Positions 17,206-26,282 of a DNA stretch of 35,546 nucleotides are shown here, piece after piece; the stretch's first letter is position 1, and every line of letters starts with the position of its first letter. The position numbers and the translations under genes were made by a program. The DNA is taken from NCBI GenBank assembly GCA_018369015.1, contig JAGZDD010000020.1:1-35546 (forward strand), read 5' to 3'. Below the pieces are notes generated by a model. The model searched no databases and was not told the DNA's origin. It worked only from the letters and a program-made list of their open reading frames with translations. The DNA is from Clostridiales bacterium. GTDB taxonomy: Bacteria; Bacillota; Clostridia; Lachnospirales; Lachnospiraceae.

Positions 17206-20200
17206 ATGGAACAATCCCATATCGAGGGCTTTAATGCGAAAAGCCGTGAGGACATTCTTGATTTTATTGAGGAGGCAGCCCGGCAATATACGCCGGAATG
17301 GCGGTTTGACAGGGAAAATCCTGACGCCGGAACAGCGCTGGCCTGTGTTTATGGGGATATTTTTGTGAAAATGCTGGGCCGTTTTAACCGTATTTTGGAG
17401 AAAAATAAAATTGAGTTTTTTAACCATCTGAACGCCCATATACTCCCTCCAGTGCCGTCCTCCGGGTATGCTGCTTTTTCCATGGTGAACGATACTGTGG
17501 GCGGCACCCAGATTCCTGCTGGAATGGGGGTGTACGGAGATCTCCCCGAGGGCGGGGCGTCATTTCGCACAGAGGATGATGTTTATGCCACGCCGGCAAA
17601 GCCAGAGGCGATTTTTCATGTATGGGATTCCCGGGATATGATTAAACAGGTGTATAAATCCGGGGAGGAACAAAAAGAGCTTCATCCTTTTGATATGCCT
17701 GGGGAAAATTTGCAGAGCCACGAATTGTATTTTTCCAGTGACACAGTACTTAACATACATAAAGAGGCGACCATTGAGCTAGTGCTTTATGCCCGGGGCG
17801 AGGTGCCTGTGCCTGAGCCTATGGTTCAAAGGCTTTTAGGCCGGGAAAACGCGGTGTTTGAATACTATTCCTCAAAGGGCTGGGAGGAGCTTAGGCCGGC
17901 GCTGGCTGGTTCTAAAAATCTCTTGTTTTATAAAAGCGAATTTTCCCCGGCCTTTGAACGCCTTGAAATATCCGGGCATGAAAGCTTCTGGATCCGCTGC
18001 CGCGTTATAAAAATGCCCTTATTTGAAGATTTTTCCTTTGAAAATGCTTATATAAAATCCAAGGGCGTTTATCTTGCCCCGGATGTGATTAACGGGAATG
18101 GGATTGAATGTAATATTGCGGAGTATGTTCCTTTTGGTGAGCGTTTCGGATTGTATAATGAAGTCTATTTTGCCTGTGATGAGGCACTAAGCAAATGCGG
18201 GAGCCAGATTGATTTTTCTTTTACCATGGATTTCCTCCGTGTTCCTCTGACAGACGCAGATACCGGAGACGCTACTCAATGGAACTGGATTATGAAAAAG
18301 TCGGATTTCAAGGTGGACAGGGAATATGACCTGACAATCGAGGAGGTACTTTGGGAGTATTATAATGGCAGCGGATGGAGCCGGCTGTTTAACGACAGCA
18401 GCTATTGCGACCTGTTTAGTGCGGACCAGGGTGTGCGTTCCCAGTACCGTACCATGCGTTTTACATGCCCCGACGATATGTGCCCGGTACTCATCAATTC
18501 CCGGGAGGCACGTTTTATAAGAGCCAGAATTATAAAGATCAATAATTTGTATAAAAATAAAGGCTATTATGTTTCTCCCATACTGTCAGACACAGTGTTT
18601 TCCTACGATTATGCCAGCCATTTGAAAATGCCCGGCCGGATATACATAAGGAATAACCTGGAGGAACAAATGTATGCCGGCAGCGAGCCGGGAGGTGCCG
18701 GGGGGAGGCTGACGCCCTTTTATACGATGGGCCTGAAGGAAAATGCCGTTTATATCGGCTTTAATGCCCCGCTGAATCAGGGCCCTGTGAAAATATTATT
18801 TACAATGCTTGAGAATATTACTGGGAGCCATCCCCGTCTTTTGTGGGAATATTACGGGAGCAGGGGCTTTTCGGAGCTGAATCTTGTCGATGAAACGGAC
18901 AGCCTTTCAAAAACCGGAATTGTCACCATTATGGGCGAGCCAGATTTTGTACAGAAGCAATTATTCGGCCAAAAGCTTTATTGGATCCGCATTGTTGATG
19001 AAGCCGGGTATTTTTCAAGGAAAACCGAACATACAGTTTACCCGTGTATTACATCGATCCATATGAATGTTGTCCGTGTGACGAATGTAGATGTGGAAGA
19101 AACCGAGTATTTTTTTACTGAGCGCTACGAAGAAAATAAAACGCTTAAGCTTTTGCACCCTCATGTGATCGGCCTGGAATTATGGGTCGACGAGGCGGGG
19201 CATTTAAGCGAGAGCCAGCGTCTTGAGCTGTCAGATGAGCGGGATGTGGAATGTACATGGTCTGAATCCGGGGTTTTGGAAAATGTCTGGGTGCGGTGGA
19301 GCGAGACGGAGGATTTTATCGGCGCAGACAGCCATAGCCGGTGCTTTTGCGCGGACCGCAGCGCCGGAACAATTACTTTTGGCAACGGAAAATACGGTAA
19401 AATTATTTCGCCCTCCCGGAAAGAAAACATAAGGGTTTCTTACCGCTGCGGCGGCGGGGAACAGACAAACCTTCCGGCAGGAGCGATTCAACGGATGGAA
19501 TATTCGGCGGGCTTTGTAAGCGGAGTGACGAATCCTCACAGGCTTTTAGGCGGCTGCGGCCAGGAGAGCCTTGAGGATGCGCTGCGGCGCTGCTGCGGCA
19601 CCGTGAGAAACCATTATAAGGCGGTGACATGCAGCGATTTCGAGCAGCTTGCCATAGAGGCCTCACGGAGCGTCCGCCGGGTGAAATGCTTTACCGGGTA
19701 TGACGGAAGCGGGCGGCGCTGTCCCGGCGCGATGACGCTTGTTGTCCTTCAAAAAGAATTTGAAAATGGGCGTTATGTTTTTAATGACATTAAAGAGCAG
19801 ATTTACGGCCGCCTGAAAGCATGCACCGACGGCCAGCTCATTTCTGGCGGGCGTCTCTTTGTGACAGAGCCGGAGTTTGTGGAAATATGTACCCGTCTTG
19901 AGCTTACGGCCCGAAGCTTTAACGTGGTTTTTCAGATAAAAAAAGATATTGAAATGCTTCTTTCCAGATTTTTGAATCCCCTTACGGGGCATTTTGACGG
20001 GAAGGGCTGGCCCATTGGCAGCCTTCCGGCGGTCGTACAAATACAAAATCTGCTTAGAAATATCCGCGGCGTAAAATATATTAAAAACGTTTATTTAACC
20101 GGCTATGTAACGGGAAGCAGCGGCCGGGAGGAAGTGGAGCTTGGGAAAATCCGCGAACACCCGTTTATTCTTCCTCTGGGAGGAAAGCACGATATTATCA

Positions 20201-20217
20201 TTCGCGTCGATGGATAG
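17206..20217 (+). CDS. Baseplate J-like wedge protein (Afp11-like)
   Basis: About 1003 aa; a large wedge subunit of the gp6/baseplate J superfamily that builds the baseplate arms around the hub. Typical elements are the N-terminal RQYTPEWRFDRENPDAGTAL, several WEYYNGSGWSRL / WEYYGSRGFSEL beta-rich repeats, and the conserved C-terminal half with ITFGNGKYGKI, RVSYRCGGGEQTNLPAGAI, GGCGQESLEDALRRC, HYKAVTCSDFEQLAIEAS and RVKCFTGYDGSG. The start may be ATG 17206 or GTG 17197, the latter overlapping the upstream TGA. The C-terminus ends close to the next gene's ribosome site. Confidence 0.93.
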   Translation: MEQSHIEGFNAKSREDILDFIEEAARQYTPEWRFDRENPDAGTALACVYGDIFVKMLGRFNRILEKNKIEFFNHLNAHILPPVPSSGYAAFSMVNDTVGGTQIPAGMGVYGDLPEGGASFRTEDDVYATPAKPEAIFHVWDSRDMIKQVYKSGEEQKELHPFDMPGENLQSHELYFSSDTVLNIHKEATIELVLYARGEVPVPEPMVQRLLGRENAVFEYYSSKGWEELRPALAGSKNLLFYKSEFSPAFERLEISGHESFWIRCRVIKMPLFEDFSFENAYIKSKGVYLAPDVINGNGIECNIAEYVPFGERFGLYNEVYFACDEALSKCGSQIDFSFTMDFLRVPLTDADTGDATQWNWIMKKSDFKVDREYDLTIEEVLWEYYNGSGWSRLFNDSSYCDLFSADQGVRSQYRTMRFTCPDDMCPVLINSREARFIRARIIKINNLYKNKGYYVSPILSDTVFSYDYASHLKMPGRIYIRNNLEEQMYAGSEPGGAGGRLTPFYTMGLKENAVYIGFNAPLNQGPVKILFTMLENITGSHPRLLWEYYGSRGFSELNLVDETDSLSKTGIVTIMGEPDFVQKQLFGQKLYWIRIVDEAGYFSRKTEHTVYPCITSIHMNVVRVTNVDVEETEYFFTERYEENKTLKLLHPHVIGLELWVDEAGHLSESQRLELSDERDVECTWSESGVLENVWVRWSETEDFIGADSHSRCFCADRSAGTITFGNGKYGKIISPSRKENIRVSYRCGGGEQTNLPAGAIQRMEYSAGFVSGVTNPHRLLGGCGQESLEDALRRCCGTVRNHYKAVTCSDFEQLAIEASRSVRRVKCFTGYDGSGRRCPGAMTLVVLQKEFENGRYVFNDIKEQIYGRLKACTDGQLISGGRLFVTEPEFVEICTRLELTARSFNVVFQIKKDIEMLLSRFLNPLTGHFDGKGWPIGSLPAVVQIQNLLRNIRGVKYIKNVYLTGYVTGSSGREEVELGKIREHPFILPLGGKHDIIIRVDG

Positions 20218-20229
20218 GAGGTGAGGCTA

Positions 20230-22596
20230 ATGCTGGCAGAAATCAATTTGGACGATGAAAATTTTGAAGAGCTGGTTGAGGAAGCAAAACATATGGTTGC
20301 CAGCTATTATGCCGGATGGACGGATTTTAACTACCACGATCCGGGAATTACGCTGATTGAGCTTTTTGCCTTTCTCAAAGAAATCGCCCAATACCGGATG
20401 AACTATATTGGCGAAGAGCATTTAAAAAAATATTTAAAGCTTATGGGGATTGAGAGGCGCCAAAAAACCCCTGCCCGGGCGAGGGTGTCGGTAAATTGTA
20501 AAAAAAGTATACAGCTTCCGGCAATGACCCGGTTTTATGCGTCCGGCGTCTGCTTTGAAAGCACTGCTTCAAAATATCTCGCGGCAGGAGATGTGAGGGG
20601 CTGCATTTATCCTGGGCCATCCGGGCCGGTGTTTGTGGAGCAGGCCCATATGGGATTTAAAATACCTGCCTTTGGGAAGGAACCGGAAGGTTCGCAATGC
20701 CTGTATATTTTATTTGATGAGCCGCTTCCTGTGAATACGCCGCTGTCGCTGTTTGTCGCTGTGTATAACGGTTATGGAGTAAAACGCAGCCCCGTCGGCG
20801 GATGGAGCGGTTTTTCACCTTTAGCGGGCGTGAACCTTGAGTATCTGACCTCAGACGGCTGGGCCGCCTGCAAGGATTTTAAGGATCAGACCTATGGCCT
20901 TTTGGAAAGCGGATGGATGGCATTTTCTTTGGAGCTGCCGATGGAAAGGAGTTCCGCCCTGGAAGCCATAAGGCCGGGCGCGCCGGGAAGCTTACCTGAA
21001 GGCGGCTCACTGCGGGGCGCGCCGTCAGGCACACAAGAAGGCGCAGTCCTTTCGGGCGCGCCGTCTCACATACACGAAGGCGGCTCATTGCAGGGCGCGC
21101 CGGATACCGGCGGCTATTTTCTCCGGCTTCGGCTTATGGAGGCCCATTATGACGTTCCTCCGGTTGTTACCGAAATAAAAATGAACTGCCTGGATGTGGT
21201 GCAGACACGCCATTATGCGGCTTGTACCGATCTGGAATGTATTTGCAGGGATGGCCTTTCGCTATGCCGCCTTGAAGCGAATGAAGTGACTACCGGAAAT
21301 CTTTCTGTGTTAGTGCCGGATAGCGCCGGCGCGGCGGGCGGCGGCAGACTAGGGGCAGATACTTCCGTGGAAGGCGCGGCAGGCGGCGGCCTGAGGGCAG
21401 AGGCTTGTGCGTCGGGGAACGTTACGGGTGACGCCGCCTCTGGCAATTCGGCTAAAGACGGTACGCCGGCCGTATGGCGGATTTATGAAAATTATACGCT
21501 CCATAAAGAAGGCTCGTGGCTTGTACTTACCTTTAAGCCGGATGAAGAGGGGCGTCTGCCAAAGCTTGTGAGGGTTCTGGCCTGGGAGCTGTTATTTGAT
21601 ATGAGCCAGTCCCCCGGGGTTGGCGACGGGCTGCCATTTCAGGAATATAGCCTTGAAGGAATGAATCCCGAAGCCGCGTCCTTTCGTTTGATGATCGAGC
21701 AGCCGGAGGACCCATGCTCCTTTGTGGAGTGGCAGCAGGTTCCAGACTTTTCCGGGTCAGGCCCGCAGGACTGCCACTATATTTTAGATACCCGGCTCAA
21801 AAAGCTGGTTTTTGGCGACTGCATAAGGGGAATGGCTCCTCAGGGCCGGTTATTTATATGTCAGTATGCGTCCTGCGAGGGGAGCCGTGGTAATGTAAAG
21901 GCCCGGACGATCAACAGACTTGAGGAAGGCTATGAGGAGCTTTCCGTTATTAATGAGGACAGCGCCTTTGGCGGCTGCGACCTGGAAGTCCTGGAGGACT
22001 GTTTTATGAGAGCCAGAAGGGCTTTGCATGAGAACGGCGCGCTTGTGACGGATAAAGACTATGAGGACGGGATAAGGAAAACGCCGGGGCTGATGATTGA
22101 AAATTGCCGGGTGATCTACCCTAATACACCGGCGCTTAGGCAAATGACAGAAAAACACCGGATGACCATTGTCGTAAAACCATTTTCTTTTGAAAAACAT
22201 CCCCGGCTCACCCCACAATACAGTAAAAATATTGCTTTGTGGCTGGAGGAGCGGCGGATGGTCGGAACAGATATACAACTGGTTTCACCGGAATATTTGA
22301 GATTAAATGTTTTTGTGGAATGTAAGGGCCGCAATAACTACATTTTTGACAGGGCGGCTATTGTAAAAGCGCTGGACCGCTACTTTGCCCCCTTTGCATC
22401 GGATTTTGGGAAGGTAATTTCCCAGAGTGAGGTTTATGAAATTTTAGACCGGCTTGAAGCGGTGGAGCTTATGGAGGCGCTGTCCATGGATGTTGCCGGG
22501 AACCATGTGGAACGCAGCCTTGGCGGTGATATTATACTGCCGCCTAACGGGCTTTTAAGTCCTGAGGACATTCATTACAACATTAATATTAATTGA
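20230..22596 (+). CDS. Second baseplate J-like wedge protein (Afp12-like) with repeat insertions
   Basis: About 788 aa. The N-terminus (ASYYAGWTDFNYHDPGITLI, ELFAFLKEIAQYRMNYIGE) and the C-terminal half (YILDTRLKKLVFGDCIRGM, ALHENGALVTDKDYEDGIRK, HRMTIVVKPFS, VFVECKGRNNYIFDRAAIVK) are those of the second baseplate J family protein of eCIS. ATG 20230 has GGAGGTGA 6 nt upstream and replaces an upstream GTG. Two low-complexity insertions interrupt the middle: a 13-residue repeat (about residues 250-292) and a Gly/Ala-rich stretch (about 360-415, GAAGGGRLGADTSVEGAAGG). The pair of J-type proteins would form a heterodimeric wedge. Confidence 0.92.
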   Translation: MLAEINLDDENFEELVEEAKHMVASYYAGWTDFNYHDPGITLIELFAFLKEIAQYRMNYIGEEHLKKYLKLMGIERRQKTPARARVSVNCKKSIQLPAMTRFYASGVCFESTASKYLAAGDVRGCIYPGPSGPVFVEQAHMGFKIPAFGKEPEGSQCLYILFDEPLPVNTPLSLFVAVYNGYGVKRSPVGGWSGFSPLAGVNLEYLTSDGWAACKDFKDQTYGLLESGWMAFSLELPMERSSALEAIRPGAPGSLPEGGSLRGAPSGTQEGAVLSGAPSHIHEGGSLQGAPDTGGYFLRLRLMEAHYDVPPVVTEIKMNCLDVVQTRHYAACTDLECICRDGLSLCRLEANEVTTGNLSVLVPDSAGAAGGGRLGADTSVEGAAGGGLRAEACASGNVTGDAASGNSAKDGTPAVWRIYENYTLHKEGSWLVLTFKPDEEGRLPKLVRVLAWELLFDMSQSPGVGDGLPFQEYSLEGMNPEAASFRLMIEQPEDPCSFVEWQQVPDFSGSGPQDCHYILDTRLKKLVFGDCIRGMAPQGRLFICQYASCEGSRGNVKARTINRLEEGYEELSVINEDSAFGGCDLEVLEDCFMRARRALHENGALVTDKDYEDGIRKTPGLMIENCRVIYPNTPALRQMTEKHRMTIVVKPFSFEKHPRLTPQYSKNIALWLEERRMVGTDIQLVSPEYLRLNVFVECKGRNNYIFDRAAIVKALDRYFAPFASDFGKVISQSEVYEILDRLEAVELMEALSMDVAGNHVERSLGGDIILPPNGLLSPEDIHYNININ
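20977..21115 (+). repeat. 39-bp in-frame tandem repeat, 4 copies, with GGCGCGCC cores
   Basis: The octamer GGCGCGCC occurs at 20977, 21016, 21055 and 21094, exactly 39 bp apart. The units encode GAPGSLPEGGSL, GAPSGTQEGAVL, GAPSHIHEGGSL and GAPDTGG with one joining residue. The array lies inside the second baseplate J-like protein. Confidence 0.92.
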
Positions 22597-22612
22597 AAGG
22601 CACGGTACGAAA

Positions 22613-23782
22613 ATGGCAGCAAACGGACGGATGAAATATTATGTACTAAATAAAGAATCAGATTACCGCAAAGGCTTTTTCTGGCAGATGGAGTACCGTC
22701 AAAATGGCCTGCAAAGCTTAGATGGCGTCAACGGCAGGTGCCTGTTTATTTCAGGGCTTTACGACGGCAGGGAGCGCGGCTGCATTTGGCACCGGATGGC
22801 AGTAGAAGGGCTGTCAAAGGCTTCGGTTCCCATAACGTTTTGCTTTTACGCCTCGGATGAACCATTTCTTTTAGAAGGCGGCACAGCCTGGGATATAAAA
22901 ACGCTCATAGGACTTCCGGGAGAGAAAATGAGTATTGAAGAGAAGCTTCGGATTTTTGAACCGTGTCTGTGCCTGGAAACTCAGGGCGCTTCAAGTATTT
23001 TGCTGCACCAGGTTTTGGGACGCTATATGTGGTTTACTGTAAGCGCTTACTGTCCGCCGGGGGAAACGGCTGGCTTTGACAGCGGGATCATTTATTTCCC
23101 AAAAGAAACCTGGATGAATTATTTGCCGGAGATTTACAGCCAGGATCTTGATAATGATTCCTTTTTGGAAAGATATTTGAGCATTTTTCAGACCTTATAC
23201 GACGAGCTGGGAAGAAAAATAGACACGTTTCCGCTTCTTTTAGACGCAAATGCTGCGGATCTTCCCATGCTTTGTCAGCTCGCCGGCTGGCTTGGTATTG
23301 GCTGTATCGGGCTGTGGAACGAAGAACAGCTTCGCTATCTTGTAGCCAACGCCCACAGCCTTTACAGAAAGCGGGGGACGAGGGAAGGCATTTGTGCATT
23401 TATAAAGCTTTACACCGGGGAAGAGCCTTTCATTGCAGAACAGCACCAGATTGAACGCTTCGCAGACGATGAAGCCCAGTACCCGTTACTTAGAAATTTA
23501 TACGGTAATGACCCGGGTGTTTTTACCGTTTTACTCCGGGCGTCATGTATGCCGACAGGGAAGGAGTTTTCCGACCTTCAGAAAATTATTGAGGAGGTCA
23601 AGCCTGCCTGGATGGATTTTAAAATAATTACACTGCGCCCGTATATATTGCTGGACAGCTACTCTTATTTGGGAATCAACAGCACGCTGGGGCAGTACCG
23701 CCCGGCAGAGCTTGACGGTTTTTCAATGCTGTCCTTTTCTACGGCCGGCGGCCAGCCGGAAAAGCCTGCTGGCAAACTGTAA
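22613..23782 (+). CDS. Phage tail protein I family (P2 gpI-like)
   Basis: 389 aa. The central/C-terminal part has the tail protein I pattern: WMNYLPEIYSQDLDNDSFLE, RYLSIFQTLYDELGRKIDTF, LCQLAGWLGIGC, LVANAHSLYRKRGTREGI and CAFIKLYTGEEPFIAEQHQI. It probably completes the baseplate and contacts the J-type wedges. The N-terminal about 160 residues are a separate beta-rich domain (GRCLFISGLYDGRERGCIWH). The C-terminus (GGQPEKPAGKL) runs into the 24-bp repeat array. ATG 22613 has GAAAGG about 14 nt upstream. Confidence 0.9.
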   Translation: MAANGRMKYYVLNKESDYRKGFFWQMEYRQNGLQSLDGVNGRCLFISGLYDGRERGCIWHRMAVEGLSKASVPITFCFYASDEPFLLEGGTAWDIKTLIGLPGEKMSIEEKLRIFEPCLCLETQGASSILLHQVLGRYMWFTVSAYCPPGETAGFDSGIIYFPKETWMNYLPEIYSQDLDNDSFLERYLSIFQTLYDELGRKIDTFPLLLDANAADLPMLCQLAGWLGIGCIGLWNEEQLRYLVANAHSLYRKRGTREGICAFIKLYTGEEPFIAEQHQIERFADDEAQYPLLRNLYGNDPGVFTVLLRASCMPTGKEFSDLQKIIEEVKPAWMDFKIITLRPYILLDSYSYLGINSTLGQYRPAELDGFSMLSFSTAGGQPEKPAGKL

Positions 23783-23785
23783 CAA

Positions 23786-23857
23786 ACTGCCGGCTTTTTG
23801 GCCCAAAGTACCGCCGGCCTTTCTGTAAAAAGCAGCGCCGGACTGCCAGTAAACAGT
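23786..23857 (+). repeat. 24-bp tandem repeat, 3 copies, intergenic
   Basis: Three adjacent degenerate 24-nt units lie at 23786-23809, 23810-23833 and 23834-23857, each with a CCGG core (ACTGCCGGCTT, ACCGCCGGCCT, AGCGCCGGACT). They begin just after the tail protein I stop. They are open in the frame of the next gene but lie upstream of its best start, so they may be noncoding. Confidence 0.7.
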
Positions 23858-23881
23858 AACAATGAAAGAGAGGATAAGACA

Positions 23882-25648
23882 ATGAAAAATTCAAAATTGT
23901 TTCCTTTTGAGCGCAATAAATATTATTATGGAAAGCTTTTGTCGGTTAATGATTTTGAACTGGAACAAAAATATATGAATGATAAACGCCGGGCAGTAAA
24001 CCGCCTTTTATTTGGCAGCGGTGTGGCCGCAGGCATGTATGTGCTGCTTGTCGACGATTTTACGATTTCCGTAGAGCGGGGGATAGCTCTGGATTATTCT
24101 GGAAGGGAGATTGTTATTGAGGAGCCGGTCATTAAAAAGCTTTCTCTGATTGAGGGTTATGACGCCTACACCCAGCTTGGCGGCAGAGGCGGGTATGTCT
24201 ATTTGTGCCTGGAATATGCAGAGGAGGACACAGAGCCAGTTTACAATATTGCCGGGAAAAATACGGCGCTATCGGGCACGGATTACAACAAGGTCCGCGA
24301 GGGCTACCGTTTATTTCTTACAGACCGGGAGCCGGAAGGGGATCATCAGTCTTTCAGGGAATTGTACACAGACACAAAAACAATCTATTGGGGCAATGGT
24401 ATCCGTATCCGCCAGACGGTTCCAAGGTTCGTGCGTTCCGGGGGCAAAGCCCAGGTCAAGATTGAAGTAGAGAACATGGGGCAGCAGCAGCTTTTTGCAT
24501 TTTCCTATGACTTGGCGCTCCAGTGTTTGTCGTTTGAGGGCAAATCTCATTTAAGAATTTCCTTTAATGAGGCTTTCTTTGAGCGGGCCGGACGTTACGA
24601 GATGACTTATGTGCTGGACGCCCACGAGGTTTCCGATGTAGAAGGGAGCATTTCCATTGAGGAGGAAAGCTTCCTCCTGTCCGTGGAGCAGCGCCGGCTA
24701 AACGCCCGGGCCGAAGGTCGGCAGAGCGTTAAAATTACGGCAAACAGTGAAATTTCAGAAATGGTAAAGGCTTATTATCAGGAAAATATGGAAACTTTTC
24801 TCAGGAATAATTTTCAGCAGAGTATTTACCTGGCGAAAATTTCCCTGATTTCAGCCGGCGGGTCCTATGTGATTCAGAAAGTGGAAAATATACCTTTTGG
24901 ACAGTATATTTACAGCAATGAGCTTTTGGCTGCCATGGGAGAAATGCTCCGGGGCGGTTTTAACCAAAGCGGGAACAAAGACTCTCAGGGCGAACCTGGT
25001 GAAACGGGAGCTTACGGCGACGTTTCAGCGGCCATGAACTTTGCCCAGGGAGAGATAACGATTCATCTCGGTGAAAAAGCGATACGCGGAAAAAGGTTTT
25101 ATTCCGGGGAGATAGTCCACGGTCTTGGTATTGGCCAGGCAACGATTGTGTTAAGCCAGGTTCGGGAGGACGGCACGCAGTTGTACGGTTCCTCCGAAGT
25201 TTTTGAGGATGTGGACCCGGCGGTAGAAATGGCGGCCCTGCTGAACCGGGATAAGGGCAGCTTTGTCATTGGTGTACGGCCTCTGGCGGAATCTATGAAG
25301 GATTGTGTCACCGTTCACTGGACAGCTTTTAAAGATACGAAAGAATACGAAGAAGAAAAGAAGGAACGGCGCATTTTCATAAAGCCTAATGTCCTGAACC
25401 TTAAGCTTAGGGAAAGTGCTTACCTTGAGGCTGTATGCGCGAATATGAAGGATAAGCGGCTGAAATGGGCCGTTAGAGATAATGGAGGAACGATTGACAA
25501 CAACGGGATGTATACGGCGCCCAATATGGCGGGCGTGTTCGAGGTGGCGGCCCAGAGCGTGGCCTATCCCGAGGTCAGGGCGTCCGTATTTGTTATTTGT
25601 CTTTGCTTACAGCAGGGGCGTAAGACTGATGGAAAAGCTTACATCTGA
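23882..25648 (+). CDS. CIS accessory structural protein with C-terminal Ig-like domain
   Basis: 588 aa from ATG 23882 (GAGAGGA upstream); 28 extra in-frame codons upstream are repeat-derived and omitted. The N-terminus FERNKYYYGKLLSVNDFELE, RRAVNRLLFGSGVAAGMYV and GIALDYSGREIVIEEP resembles a domain repeatedly seen in proteins next to eCIS baseplates, likely a peripheral baseplate component. The middle has a beta-rich segment (GGKAQVKIEVENMGQQQLFA) and the C-terminus a bacterial Ig-like domain (KPNVLNLKLRESAYLEAVC through GMYTAPNMAGVFEVAAQSV). No signal peptide. It overlaps the next gene by 20 nt. Function is inferred from context; receptor or envelope contact by the Ig-like part is possible. 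Confidence 0.78.
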   Translation: MKNSKLFPFERNKYYYGKLLSVNDFELEQKYMNDKRRAVNRLLFGSGVAAGMYVLLVDDFTISVERGIALDYSGREIVIEEPVIKKLSLIEGYDAYTQLGGRGGYVYLCLEYAEEDTEPVYNIAGKNTALSGTDYNKVREGYRLFLTDREPEGDHQSFRELYTDTKTIYWGNGIRIRQTVPRFVRSGGKAQVKIEVENMGQQQLFAFSYDLALQCLSFEGKSHLRISFNEAFFERAGRYEMTYVLDAHEVSDVEGSISIEEESFLLSVEQRRLNARAEGRQSVKITANSEISEMVKAYYQENMETFLRNNFQQSIYLAKISLISAGGSYVIQKVENIPFGQYIYSNELLAAMGEMLRGGFNQSGNKDSQGEPGETGAYGDVSAAMNFAQGEITIHLGEKAIRGKRFYSGEIVHGLGIGQATIVLSQVREDGTQLYGSSEVFEDVDPAVEMAALLNRDKGSFVIGVRPLAESMKDCVTVHWTAFKDTKEYEEEKKERRIFIKPNVLNLKLRESAYLEAVCANMKDKRLKWAVRDNGGTIDNNGMYTAPNMAGVFEVAAQSVAYPEVRASVFVICLCLQQGRKTDGKAYI

Positions 25649-26282
25649 GCTTTGCCCGTTTGCAGAGCGGTTAGAGCTTGCGCACAAGCTTATGGAACGG
25701 ATCATTTATCTGGATATGCCCCTGTCTTTTTTGGCCGACGCTCTTGAGCCTGGCCATATTACTGTGAACAAAGGCCTTGAGATCCGTTTTAATTACGAGC
25801 TGTCTTACCTGAACCGGCTGGAGGACTATTCAATACAGGAAGCCGGCCTTAAGCTGGACGATGTCATGCGCAGAATATTTTCAGAGGAGCTGAATAAAAT
25901 GAGCTGCCCGGAAATCGGGGAGTTTTTGGAATGGCTGGAAAATGGCGATTATAAAACATGCCTTGATCTATTTTACAGATTCAACCGCGTTTATGCTGTG
26001 CTGAAAACAAAACAGCCATCGGAGCTGGCGGTGCCAAAAACCCGCCCTTTCCGCGCCTGGGATAAGCTGCGCCGGGGGCTTGGATGGCTAAAACGCCTGC
26101 TTATGGCCGCGCTGCTCATTGGCGCGCTCATTTATCTGGTTTTTAGTATAGCTGATTATATAACGCCGGACGGGGCAGGCGGCGAGGCGGTGGAACGTTT
26201 TGATTATATAGGAACTGTGGAAATTCAGGATAACCTGGAAGGTGAACAGCAGACGGAGGGAACAGGCAATGAAATTCGGTAA
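25629..26282 (+). CDS. Single-pass membrane protein in CIS locus
   Basis: 217 aa from ATG 25629, overlapping the preceding stop. I do not recognise a family. Residues 1-155 are soluble and mostly helical (ERLELAHKLMERIIYLDMPL, IGEFLEWLENGDYKTCLDLF). One clear membrane segment, about residues 157-176 (LLMAALLIGALIYLVFSIAD), follows a basic WDKLRRGLGWLKR, so the N-terminus should be cytoplasmic and an acidic tail of about 40 residues outside. It overlaps the MORN gene by 14 nt. I infer a membrane dock for the particle, acting with the MORN protein. Confidence 0.75.
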   Translation: MEKLTSELCPFAERLELAHKLMERIIYLDMPLSFLADALEPGHITVNKGLEIRFNYELSYLNRLEDYSIQEAGLKLDDVMRRIFSEELNKMSCPEIGEFLEWLENGDYKTCLDLFYRFNRVYAVLKTKQPSELAVPKTRPFRAWDKLRRGLGWLKRLLMAALLIGALIYLVFSIADYITPDGAGGEAVERFDYIGTVEIQDNLEGEQQTEGTGNEIR

